DNA of 64,000 nt. Origin: Agelas oroides. Its lineage: Eukaryota > Porifera > Demospongiae > Agelasida > Agelasidae. Below are positions 33,757 through 43,038 of the stretch, piece after piece. The stretch covers positions 7,780,167-7,844,166 of the forward strand of contig OX422190.1 in NCBI GenBank assembly GCA_949130485.1, in the 5' to 3' direction. A model generated the notes under the pieces. The model ran no database searches. It was not told the origin of the DNA and saw only the letters and a program-made list of their open reading frames with translations. Within the stretch, counting starts at the first letter, position 1. Each line of letters starts with the position of its first letter. Both the position numbers and the translations under genes were made by a program.

Positions 33757-33995
33757 AAGAGCGCATAAGAACGGGCGGCTTGAATAAGAGTGTGTAACTC
33801 CTGTAGTCTGGTCAAAATTATTGGACCGTACTAATAATCTAGAACATCTGGCCACATACTTTGCAACAATGGCTTAATATTATGTCAACGCAGCATGCGC
33901 AGTACATGTTAGTACTGGCTGTAAATTCCGACCAGAATTTCAATTTTACAGAGTTACACGCTCTTACTCAAGCCGTCCATTCTTGTACACTCTCG
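33757..33995. mobile_element. MITE, gamma family, in copy 1
   Basis: Left 'caagagcgcataagaacggg', right 'agccgtccattcttgtacac' and 'tctcgg', somewhat diverged. The copy-2 counterpart (about 54990-55224) is cut inside this element, which marks the deletion breakpoint there. Confidence 0.75.
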
Positions 33996-34054
33996 GTACA
34001 TTCCATGGTATTGGTGGTATGGTTAAGGTTAGTTTAATTGTCACCAAAGAGCAC

Positions 34055-34126
34055 GTTCTGCACATGCCATGCGTTCTGCACATGCCATGCGTTCTGCACA
34101 TGCCATGCGTTCTGCACATGCCATGC
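34055..34126. repeat. Minisatellite, four 18-bp units
   Basis: Four perfect tandem units GTTCTGCACATGCCATGC. Present in copy 1 only, inside the stretch deleted from copy 2. Confidence 0.97.
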
Positions 34127-34543
34127 ATTCTTCATCATGTACAACACTTTGCTTCTTGAATAAACACTATAAGGCCTCAAGATTGCTCTTTTGTTTAGGG
34201 GCTCCTCCTCTCTGTCTACCTAGATAGACATTGACGTCACTCACATAATAAATGTTCCCAGACCTTCCCCTCTCTGTTTTTGCGTGTTGTGAACAAAAGT
34301 GTAATTGGAATTAACTACCAATGTACATGCACAGGCGCCACCTGGGTCACCCCAAAACCCACTGTGCAGAGCCACATATACCACATACCGCAAACTTGGA
34401 ATACTAAACATTGGTGCCTATTTTCAAAATTAGTGGGCATAATAGTGCTTATAACCCTGGGATGCTTATATTGATGGGGTGCTAATAATACTACATACAT
34501 TGTACATGTACAGTAGTTATTCATATCCTCAATTATTCAGCTG

Positions 34544-34985
34544 TAGCCTCGTTCCCAGGCCCGCGCCCAGCTTCCCGTCGCTTGCAGCACGGTTAAGCGG
34601 GAGAGGGCCTGGTACATTTCCTCACGTGAGTGACGTCACGGACAGGGCAAATTATGCGAACGTGGGCGTCATGTAAACCACAAAAAACTTCGCTCGCACG
34701 CATGCGCTGGAGCGCGACTATTCCGAGTCGAAAGATAGCAGCGCACGAAGGCGCTTTTATGTCGCTATTCACGAGACAGTCGGAGGACAGAGAGTTTTAC
34801 CAAGCCAAAACAGTGAAGACACACACCAGCAATCAGTGAGCAATTTAGTCGCGCTCGCCCACGTTCAATTAAAGTCTTTCTACCGCCTTTCTACCCGTGA
34901 CGTCACTCACGTGAGGAAATGTACCAGGTCCTCTCACCGTACTGCAAGCGACGGGAAGCTGGGCGCGGGCCTGGGAACGAGGCTA
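34544..34985. mobile_element. Long alpha-family MITE, 442 bp
   Basis: From TAGCCTCGTTCCCAGGCCC to its exact inverse, with arms of about 110 bp ('cgcccagcttcccgtcgctt', 'acgtgagtgacgtcacg' and inverses). Flanked by perfect 9-bp ATTCAGCTG on both sides. Confidence 0.9.
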
Positions 34986-35119
34986 ATTCAGCTGCCTGGA
35001 TTAAATTACCAGGACAACAGTTACATATTTTCAATTATTGCACACCATAGACATGGGGACAAAGGCTAAAGCTCTGTGAATAAACTCAGGAAGAGAGAAC
35101 GTGTTACGTACAATAATTG

Positions 35120-35734
35120 TAGCCTCGTTCCCAGGCTCTCCCCTCGCCCCGACGAAAAGTAAAAATGGAGGGGGAGAGCCTGGGACTGATTCACACGTGA
35201 TATCGCGGCATGACGACGTCACAGCAATAATTACAAAAGTCGTGACGCAATTATGCAGCCACGTGATTGGCTGACACATACAGCTACGATATACTACTGA
35301 AACAAGTGAGCTGTGACTGCGTCAGTGAGACCTCGGCACGGGTCAAACAGCAGCGACGGCGGAGAAGTACCCAGTACATAGGAAAAACTTTGCCTATTTA
35401 CTGTTACCATGTTCCGCTTTAAAAAAAATTGCTACGAGGCTATGAAGAAAGACTTTAGTTGGCTAGCACTACACTCTGGCGTACAAAATAAACTCACAAC
35501 CACATTTTAAAGCTCCAACATAGCTACACAACAATAAAGGAGTTGTAGTAACAAAGTCCTGAGCTGAGAGTACTTCGCGGCTCCTTCACGGTCTTCATGT
35601 GAGTGACGTTTCAGGTTATTTAATGGTTAGTGCAAAGTCGTCGTGCCGCGGTATCACGTGCGAATCGGTCCCAGGCTCTCCCCCTCCGTTTTTATTTTTC
35701 GTCTGGGCGAGGGGAGAGCCTGGGAACGAGGCTA
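35120..35734. mobile_element. Long alpha-family MITE, 615 bp
   Basis: The left arm 'tagcctcgttcccaggctct' is matched inverted at the right ('agagcctgggaacgaggcta'). Inner arms share 'cacgtg.gat', 'cggcatgacgac' and 'tcgtcgtgccg'. The 9-bp flanks CAATAATTG and CAATAATTT differ at one base. The right part remains in copy 2 at about 55228-55333. Confidence 0.83.
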
Positions 35735-36393
35735 CAATAATTTTTACAGTAGAGAGAGTCTGCAAACTAACTCTACTAGAGTCGTTGGGGTAAATGCCCA
35801 ATGTGACGATAGATGACTAACTATACTAGATGCCCCGGACATGTGAAGGTAGCATTGGTTGCAGTAAATAGTTGTTGGTGCTGTAATGATACAACATACG
35901 TTGGGAATTAAATACCCTTTTTGTGCTGAAAATATATTTCTTCCCACCAAGCAAAGCTTTCCCATCTACCCCTCCTAGAAATCACCAGCTGTTGTACTGC
36001 ACATGTCTAGTGCATTAGCAGTCTATGTGTGGTAGTCCCGGAGAGAAATTGAAAATTATTACAGTGCGTATCTTGAGTGCATCATCGACTTTGATGCGCT
36101 GTAGTGCTACGCTTCCGCTAATCACAGGGCTCATTCATACTTTGTAAATGCATGAACATCTGATGTGTCTATGAAGCGCATATGAGCCCCATCTTTAGCA
36201 GAAGTGCTACAGCACGTCAAACTTTTTGATGTGCTTGAAACACGCGACAGAATAATATGTGATTTCTATCTAAGACTGCCACATGCCTTCAAGGGTGTGT
36301 TGTTTGTGGTGCCAATACCTTGAGGCAAGCACCTGTTTGTTATTGTAGCCATCAATTAGTGCACTTTGTCCACTTGAGGTGTCTGTCACATAC

Positions 36394-36716
36394 TAGTCTC
36401 GTCCCCAGACCCCACCCTCTCCCAAAGGAGAAACGGTCTGGTGAACCAAGTCGAATTTCTTGGGCTAGCGCACACTTTTGCAACATTGTAACCTAGCAAC
36501 GATCAAAACATTTTGCGGCCAACCCGCTCAAAAAAGGTACGGATACTCAAATGGAGATTAACAAATTTTACTGTTGTAAGGGAAGTGCTACGTAATAATT
36601 ACCGATCTCGCGATCTCATTGGTCATTACCCGTTTTGGGTAATAAGCCCAAGAAATTCGACTTCGTTCACCAGACCGTTTCTCGCCGGGAGGCGCGCGCG
36701 GGCGGGGCACGAGACT
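36394..36716. mobile_element. MITE, beta family, with empty site in copy 2
   Basis: 323 bp with termini TAGTCTCGTCCCCAGACC and inverse, flanked by perfect 9-bp GTCACATAC. Copy 2 reads straight through at about 55996-56005 with one GTCACATAC and no element, so the boundaries and duplication length are read directly. It is the same length as the 10508 copy. Confidence 0.95.
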
Positions 36717-36794
36717 AGTCACATACATGTACAATTAAAATAACATACATGTACTCGTGGAGAGAACTATGCTTTTGGCTGCTATCGTATGGTG

Positions 36795-36985
36795 CAAGAG
36801 CGCATAAGAACAGGTGGCTAGAGTAAGAGCATTAACTCCAATGGAAGCCCGTAGTCTGGTCAAAATCATTGAACCGTACTTAAAATAGAACAACCGATCA
36901 CCGGTACTGGTGGTAATTCCGACCGGTTTCAAATTTGACGGAGTTACATGCTCTTACTCTAGTCGCCTGTTCTTATGCACTCTTG
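36795..36985. mobile_element. MITE, gamma family
   Basis: Runs from CAAGAGCGCATAAGAACAGG to 'ttcttatgcactcttg' with the 7-bp repeat TATGGTG on both sides. Its duplicate in copy 2 is 58763-58953. Confidence 0.85.
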
Positions 36986-37019
36986 TATGGTGCTCTACTC
37001 GAGCAGTTATGATAGACTC

Positions 37020-37105
37020 TCTTAGCCTCATTCCCAGACCACTCCCAGATTTTATCTCGCAGCTGCGAGATAAAATCTGGGAGTGGTCTGGGAATGAGGC
37101 TAAGA
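37020..37105. repeat. 86-bp perfect palindrome (alpha-family MITE)
   Basis: Two arms of 43 bp meet with no spacer at CGCAG|CTGCG. The ends are TAGCCTCATTCCCAGACC and its inverse at 37023-37102. The 9-bp AGACTCTCT flanks the 80-bp element on both sides. Duplicated unchanged at 58988-59073. Confidence 0.95.
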
Positions 37106-37501
37106 CTCTCTCTGTACATGGGCTGAATATACCGTGGGGACAAATGAAGCAAGGGCCTAGTATCACAGGTGATAAAGGATGTCGATGACTTGAGTCTTAG
37201 GCTCATATCAGCCTGGTGTAGTGAACTCACTGCTTGCAGCTTTCTCGTTTTAGCACAATTATATGTTCTTACTCACCGGACTTCTCACTGACTCAAAACA
37301 GCTGCTGACTCGCACATTCTTTGCCTGTCCACACAGTAGTTACCCTGCATGTGCAGACGGTCTCTGTCACTTGCTACAGTAGCACTGAATTCTGGCAATA
37401 TTTGCACACAGTCTGTGCCCTGATTGACCTTGAAGAATTGTGATTCAATCTGGCTGGAATAATGTACTGAGAGGAACGCTTGAAATTTCCTTAATTGACA
37501 G

Positions 37502-37762
37502 CAAGAGCGCATAAGAATGGGCGGCTAGAGAAAGAGCGTGTAACTACGTAAAATTCGAAACCGGGCGGAATTTACCGCCAGTACTAAAAATAGTAACACG
37601 CACTGCGCACGCTGCGTTGACATAAGCCCCTATGCATTGTTGCTAAGCGCACACGTGACTGGATGTTCTATTTTTAGTACGGTTCAATAATTTTGCCCGG
37701 ACTACGGGCTTCTATTGGAGTTACACGCTCTTACTCTAGCCGCCCGTTCTTATGCGCTCTTG
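37502..37762. mobile_element. MITE, gamma family, best copy
   Basis: 261 bp from CAAGAGCGCATAAGAATGGG to 'cgttcttatgcgctcttg', flanked by 7-bp TTGACAG. A second internal inverted pair is 'gccagtactaaaaatag' and 'ctatttttagtac'. Ends about 170 bp before TAF10 exon 3. Its copy-2 duplicate is 59474-59735. Confidence 0.9.
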
Positions 37763-37934
37763 TTGACAGTCATGTGTAGAAATCAAAGATTAATGTTGTG
37801 TATTTCGGACCTATTGCCACGTCCGAACAGGGCAACCCGCAAATAGTTTTTGTCCAGGAGCTATGTAATAAGTCTGTTCAAGTGAGGTGTGGTTGTGGTT
37901 GATCACTGGCTTCTTTGTTTTTCATTTCCTGCAG

Positions 37935-38046
37935 TGTACGCCTCATATCCTTAGCAGCACAGAAGTTCATCTCTGATGTCGCCAATGACACTCTCCAGTA
38001 CTCTAAGATGAAGAGTACTGGACAGAGCACAAGAAAAGCCGGAAAG
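37935..38046 (+). CDS. TAF10: TAF10 exon 3
   Basis: 112 nt between acceptor 'cctgcag' and donor GTGAGC. The first T completes the Ile codon begun in exon 2. The exon then encodes VRLISLAAQKFISDVANDTL and QYSKMKSTGQSTRKAGK. Vertebrate TAF10 has IRLISLAAQKFISDIANDAL at this point, the long central helix of the histone fold that contacts its TAF8 or SUPT7L-type partner. Exons 1-3 sum to 291 nt (97 codons), so exon 4 is entered in phase 0. An almost identical second copy of this exon lies at 59907-60018. Confidence 0.95.
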
Positions 38047-39255
38047 GTGAGCACTGTGAGAAACTGTTACCAAGGCCATGCCAAGTTAATCTCTGGCCAG
38101 ATGACATTTTAAGGAATCAAGAGGTAGACTGACTAATATATGTAGTCATGGGAAAGAGCGCCCACCCTCGAAAGAGTGCCCACCCTCTATTTTTGGACCA
38201 ATTTTTAGAATAGGGTCCAAATGGGCTCCCATCCTCGAGCAAGCTTAATAAAGTGCACAGTGCCACTTGTGCAGTTTGAGAAGTACAGCCACTCCCTTCT
38301 TTTTTTTTCAGACTTGTAAAGTGCTCTGCCCATGGGTGCTCTTTTGCCAGACTATGGTAATAGTCACATGATCGACATCTTTGTGACAGTCTAATGAATG
38401 ATTAACTACTACCAGTCATTGTAAAGTCAACAATCTTCATTGATCTCAATTTGCATTGTTACCTAGGCAGGAAGTTGACTTTAACTTTACGATATGGCCG
38501 TGCAGATTTATGTGTGCGCACAGTAGTCATCTGCTAAAATTTGGAGCAGTCAGACCTGAGCAACATGTTGAATTAGGGAGTTGGGGTGGGGGGAGGGGAG
38601 AGGGGGGAAGGAGAGGGAAGGATGTGTGTGTGTGTGGGGGGGGGGGGGAGGGGGGAAGGAGAGGAAAGGATCTGTGTGTGTGTGTGTGTGGGGAGGGGGG
38701 GGGAGAGGGAAGGAGGAGGGAGGGGAGGAGAGAGTGTGGCGAGCGCAAAGCGCGAGGCGCATGAGGCTCAGATATTAAAATGCTTCAGACGTGACAGTCA
38801 GACCTTAGCCTAAGTCAAAGTCAGAGAGAAAGGTGAGAAATAAAGAAGAGAAAATAAAGAGGAGAAAAAAGTCAGTGACTCAGGGAGGGACTCGAACCCG
38901 TGACCTGGCAAATGCCTACCATGCTCTAACCAACTGAGCTACCGAGTCACTCGGCAACTCAGTGGCTGAGTTCGAGTACTTAAGGCTGAGCTGCCAGGGA
39001 TCCAGCCGAAGCGATACCAAGCTGGCATGCATGTTCGATAGGGAGGGTGCGGCGAGACACAACCTTAATGGAAGTTCTGCGCTATAGTGCTTAGAACGCA
39101 ATAGCAGGATCGATCTACTCAACCGAGTATTGTCTTATTTCTACCCAGGACTACCATAGTTGTAAATTTCCCTACCGTCTACCCGGGACTGTATGTTCAC
39201 AGGGATTCTTGATACTGATGTAATCGGTTCACACTTGGGTTTTCTTCAACATGCT

Positions 39256-39303
<48 letters not shown>

Positions 39304-39695
39304 GAATTGTGTGTGTTCATAAATTTGAGGAGGGAGAGGGAGGGGGAGATGGAGGAGAAAGGAGGGGAGGGTAGAGTGGGAGGGGAAGAGGAAGAGGAAG
39401 GGGAGGGGAGGAGGAGAGGGAGGGAAGAGGGAAGGAGAAGGGAGGGGAGGGGAGGGGAGAGGGGGGAGACTGGGAGAGGGAGGGGAGAGGGGGAGACTGC
39501 GAGAGGGAGGGGAGAGGGGGAGACTGTGAGAGGGAGAGGGAGGGGAGAAGAGAGGGACAAGGAGATGGAGGGGGCTGGGGGAGGGAGTAGGAGAAAGGGA
39601 CGAGATCCTAGGAAGCCATGAGTATGAACCTTAACAGTGACTCAGTCACGGATATTAATAGTTGAGTGCAGTGACATTTGTATTATCTTTCTCAG
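38047..39695. repeat. TAF10 intron 3: G-rich and purine-rich simple repeats plus SINE
   Basis: About 38580-38730 alternates GGGGAGG-type purine tracts with (GT)n and poly-G on the coding strand. About 39257-39304 is (GT)n then poly-G. About 39320-39600 is almost pure G/A. A SINE lies at 38735-38991. A dispersed repeat at 39053-39256 ('gacacaaccttaatggaagt', 'gttcacagggattcttgata') also occurs at 33288-33440, 54532-54690 and 61106-61310. Long open frames here are low-complexity artefacts. Confidence 0.85.
38735..38991 (-). mobile_element. tRNA-derived SINE, copy 2
   Basis: The tRNA-like head on the minus strand (38877-38948) is 72 nt. It has a mostly paired acceptor stem (GACTCGG with CTGAGTC), a perfect D stem GCTC/GAGC, and A and B boxes. 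The loop of the anticodon-like hairpin is 6 nt and the T stem is weak, as in a SINE head. The body carries 'gacagtcagaccttagccta'. Confidence 0.8.
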
Positions 39696-39785
39696 GACCG
39701 CAAATACACTCTCACACTGGAGGACTTGGCACCAGCACTCAGCGAGTATGGAATCAACTTAAAGAAACCAAGCTTTTTTACTTAG
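39696..39785 (+). CDS. TAF10: TAF10 exon 4 and stop
   Basis: 90 nt after acceptor 'tttctcag', encoding [20 protein letters not shown] and NLKKPSFFT, then TAG. Vertebrate TAF10 ends [20 protein letters not shown] and NVKKPHYFT, so this is the complete conserved C-terminus (last histone-fold helix). An AATAAA at 39999-40004, about 215 bases after the stop, is a good polyadenylation signal. A copy of the exon lies at 61733-61822. Confidence 0.96.
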   Translation, partial: DRKYTLTLEDLAPALSEYGINLKKPSFFT

Positions 39786-41600
39786 CTACGCTTGTAATAG
39801 CAATATGCAAACAAAGAATCCGCAATATGTACCTAGTTCTCCTCTCTTAGCTTTTTCAGTGATGAATCTGATGATGCATGTTCATTTTTGTTGTTTGTGT
39901 CACAGTAGTCATCTCTAAGCTCATGTATATTATGGAAAAGCCTCAATTCCCATGCCTTTTTCCCTGTGATCGCTTATGGCATGGTAATTGTCTTTGCAAA
40001 TAAAGATAATAATGCCATTGCGGGCGGTTGATGAGAAACTAATAATCAACCAATTGGGGCTTGAGTTGACAAATTGGACTGTGGCAAAATTAATGCATTT
40101 TCAGCCTCATTCCCACCCCAGGTTGTTAAGGATCCTAATGGTGTGGGTATGAGGTTGTCTGATCACTGTACACTACTAGCCTCGTTCCCAGGCCGTTCCC
40201 GCCTCCGTTTTTATACTGCAAGCGATCAAAAACTGGAGGCGGGAACAGCCTGGGAAAACACTACTAGGGCTAGTGTATTGTACATACTGGGTAGTATGAC
40301 TTGAGCCCATGCAGGCTTTCTGTTCCAGAGTTTGTCTTGCAGCTTTGGATAAACATCTGACCAAAGCTGTGAGAAAATCCGGAACAGAAAGCATGGGCTC
40401 AAGGCTAGTAAGTATAGCTAGCTACCATTAATTTTTACCAAACAGGAGGATATAGACGTACACACAGAAGATTGACTCCAGCTACTGCATGCATGCAAGC
40501 ATGTTTATATTCAGACACCACTTTACATGGCAGTGTAGTACTGGGAAGAATCAAGTGGTCTGCAATCCAACCTGGTAAATCAATAATTATTGCTAGCATA
40601 ATTATGTGTGATTGCTGTCATACTTGCAACGTGAGCAAAAAGTACTTGGTGGCATAATTGTTTTGTTCTAGTCCTAGGATACAATAATTATACAGCATGT
40701 ATAACATAGAGGATGTCACAGACCATAACAGTAACTGTTAGCACAACAACTGAAGACAGTTGTAGATTCTAGATTGTATACAATGCAGTACCCTTTCAGT
40801 GTGTCAACTGTCATTGTGGTGCAGTATTGTATTATAGTAGAGGTTATCAATGCAGAGTACATCAGTGAGATAACAGCCTTCTAGCTGCTTTGTAGCTGCA
40901 ACATTACATGTTTTTGATCACTCTGTTTTCAGTTCTTAGCAAGGATCTGTGACCATGGGAACTCTTCACCACTAACCATGGCCGGGAACGGAATCCACTA
41001 TATTAAGTTAGAGAATCCCCCAACTCCTACAATGCAGCAGCTTAACACTAACAATGCTACATCGTGCAGTTCTGTCAAGTGGTAAGTTCGATCACTGGTT
41101 ACACTGCAGCACTGAGCAAAATTATACAACCGCAGTGTACAGTTCAAGTTGCATGTTGGATTTTGGGCTCACACAGCAAACAAACTCATGCATGCAGAGC
41201 GCCTATATATACAAATAAATGGCGGGCCCGTAGCGCTAGTCACCCATGTGTCAGGACTCAGAATCAGATTGATGTTAGTTATGACTGTACAACTCTCTGG
41301 ATGCCCACATAATACAGTATAGGAGCACTTCTAGCTAAAAGTGCTCCTATACTGCACCTAGCCTCGTTCTCAGGTCTCCCTGCCTGGGAACGAGGCTAAG
41401 CTGCACTTATGAACAGATGTAGCTAGCCAGAGAAAATATTGTAGTCTGACAAACGGAGTAGTTCTTTCTTCAAGCACTAAATGTATCACACACTCACAAT
41501 TAGATCATTGTGGTACCCTTCTGAGGACTTCTTGTAATTCACTCCATGGCAGAAAACTATCATTCTTGCTCCTAAGTATTTACTTAATTGCTCTTCAAAT
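39786..41600. other. TAF10 3' region and intergenic sequence, with two alpha MITEs
   Basis: Alpha elements lie at 40177-40253 (right end degraded, flanks 'tacactac' and 'acactac') and 41359-41398 (minimal hairpin). An inverted pair near 40312-40400 ('cccatgcaggctttctgttc' and 'gaacagaaagcatggg') flanks 'tttgtcttgcagctttggat'. No gene is supported. Nearly all of it recurs at 61823-64000. Confidence 0.6.
39999..40004 (+). terminator. Probable TAF10 polyadenylation signal AATAAA
   Basis: Canonical hexamer about 215 nt past the TAF10 stop. In the duplicate the aligned bases (about 62058-62063) read AACAAA. Confidence 0.6.
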
Positions 41601-41719
41601 TTGGACTGATCAACGGCTTGTTTATGCTTTCTCAGACTGTATGGCACAGGTAGAGATGTTTTGGACTGATCAACGGCTTGTTTATGCTTTCTCAGACTGT
41701 ATGGCACAGGTAGAGATGT
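41601..41719. repeat. 60-bp direct duplication upstream of the deacetylase gene
   Basis: Two perfect tandem copies of a 60-bp unit beginning 'ttggactgatcaacggcttg' and ending 'caggtagagatgt'. It lies about 180 bp before the deacetylase ATG, so it could affect its promoter or 5' UTR. Confidence 0.95.
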
Positions 41720-41898
41720 GGCTCTGAAATCACCAGGTGGCCAAGCGTGGCCAGCGGAAGTTGGTACGGGGTTCCCCAAATTGTCTTCTGGCAAGGAAAT
41801 TTGAGGGGCGTGGCTCAGATTTTGCGCGTACTAAAAACTGCTTCGCGCAAATTCATCTCGCCTCAGAGACCGACTGCAAGACATCCATACGAACCAAG

Positions 41899-43038
41899 AT
41901 GAAGCTACTTGGGTTAATACTTGCAAGTTTCTTTATCATTCAAATTTCTGCGAAGTCATTTCAAGCGGTGGATCCGTGTGACCCAGCTAAATGTAAGCTA
42001 CCAGACTGTCGCTGCGCCAGTACCGAGATCCCAGGTGGACTGTCTCCAGAGCAAACACCACAGATCATCACAATTAGCTATGACGATGCTCTCAGAGATC
42101 AGGATTACGTGACTTACTATTCCAAGGTATTCGCAGAGCGGAAGAATCCCAACGGCTGTCCGGTATCGCTTACATTTTTCGTCTCCAACAATTATACTGA
42201 CTATGCGCTGGTGGAGGATCTCTATTACAACGCCAGCTATGAGATGGCTGATCATAGCGTGGACCACCGCGAACCCACTACCTGGTGGAAGAACGCCACA
42301 TTGGACGAATGGACGCAGGAGATTGTGGACCAGAGGGATATCTTGGTGAAATGGGGTAACATTCCTAACAACACAGTCAAAGGGTTTCGAGCACCTTTTC
42401 TGGTAACATCTGAGAACGAACTGAAGGCTCTGCATTTAAACAATTTCACATATGAAGCATCTATGGGTACTCGGGATATGTACTGGCCATTCACACTTGA
42501 CTACAAATCTCCAATATGTACCGAGCCTGCTACATGCCCAGAGAATTCTTACCCAGGATTATGGCTGGTACCAAACATTTTGTACGAGCAGAAAGACGGA
42601 TCACTTTGTGCAATGCTTGATGCTTGCACTTCTCCTCAGAGTGAGCAAGAATGGTTGGACTTTTTTATGGACAATTTCAACCGACACTCCAAGAATCGTG
42701 CACCATTTGGTATCTATGCACACTCGGCTTGGTTTTACTTTGGGCCCCAGAGAGCTGCTGCACTCAATGCTTTTCTCGATAAAGTACAAGCAATGGATAA
42801 TGTCTATATTGTCACACACTCGCAACTTATTGATTGGGTTCGTAATCCAACAACCCTTGACAAAATAAAAGACTTTGCACCATGGCAGTGTCCCAAACGT
42901 CCATCACCAAGATGCTCATATGAGCAACCAGGCTGTCAGAAATCGTACACTGTCGGCACTGAACAGAGGAACTTTAAGACTTGTACTACACCCTGCCCTC
43001 CAAACTACCCTCAATACGGTAACCCCTATGGGAACTGA
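41899..43038 (+). CDS. Secreted chitin-deacetylase-like CE4 polysaccharide deacetylase
   Basis: The intronless frame encodes 379 residues from the ATG at 41899, chosen because a signal peptide follows (MKLLGLILASFFIIQISA). Upstream in-frame codons lack one. The family removes acetyl groups from chitin or related GlcNAc polymers outside the cell. CE4 motifs are complete: SYDDA at 60-64 (catalytic base D62, metal ligand D63), HSVDH at 119-123 (metal His pair), FRAPF at 163-167, LWLVP at 221-225, and FGIYAHSAWF at 270-279 with acid His275. 'CDPAKCKLPDCRC' before the domain and 'THSQLIDWVRNPTTL' after it match animal chitin deacetylases. There is no chitin-binding (peritrophin) or LDLa module, unlike many insect forms. 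The C-terminal tail (331-379) is Cys/Pro-rich. Substrate is inferred. Confidence 0.92.
   Translation: MKLLGLILASFFIIQISAKSFQAVDPCDPAKCKLPDCRCASTEIPGGLSPEQTPQIITISYDDALRDQDYVTYYSKVFAERKNPNGCPVSLTFFVSNNYTDYALVEDLYYNASYEMADHSVDHREPTTWWKNATLDEWTQEIVDQRDILVKWGNIPNNTVKGFRAPFLVTSENELKALHLNNFTYEASMGTRDMYWPFTLDYKSPICTEPATCPENSYPGLWLVPNILYEQKDGSLCAMLDACTSPQSEQEWLDFFMDNFNRHSKNRAPFGIYAHSAWFYFGPQRAAALNAFLDKVQAMDNVYIVTHSQLIDWVRNPTTLDKIKDFAPWQCPKRPSPRCSYEQPGCQKSYTVGTEQRNFKTCTTPCPPNYPQYGNPYGN

Larger units (their letters stand above)
32724..41474 (+). repeat. Tandem segmental duplication, copy 1
   Basis: Matches 53984-64000 in the same orientation. Blocks: 32724-33985 with 53984-55225; 35632-36393 with about 55228-55990; 36740-41474 with 58711-64000. 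Copy 2 lacks about 1.65 kb (33986-35631). Copy 1 has a beta MITE that copy 2 lacks. Copy 1 carries TAF10 exons 3-4 in the original gene. Confidence 0.95.

Noticed and set aside
38456..39621. Several overlapping ORFs over 100 codons on both strands, also at 60402-60868 and 61244-61686
   Set aside because: They translate GGGGAGG, GT and GA simple repeats into Gly/Arg/Glu- or Pro/Ser/His-rich strings. All frames stay open for the same reason, and they lie in TAF10 intron 3 or its duplicate.
41486..41794. Minus-strand ORF with a repeated SLPVPYSLRKHKQAVDQSK peptide
   Set aside because: The repeat comes from the 60-bp direct duplication (a multiple of three, so the frame survives); no family and no signal for translation.
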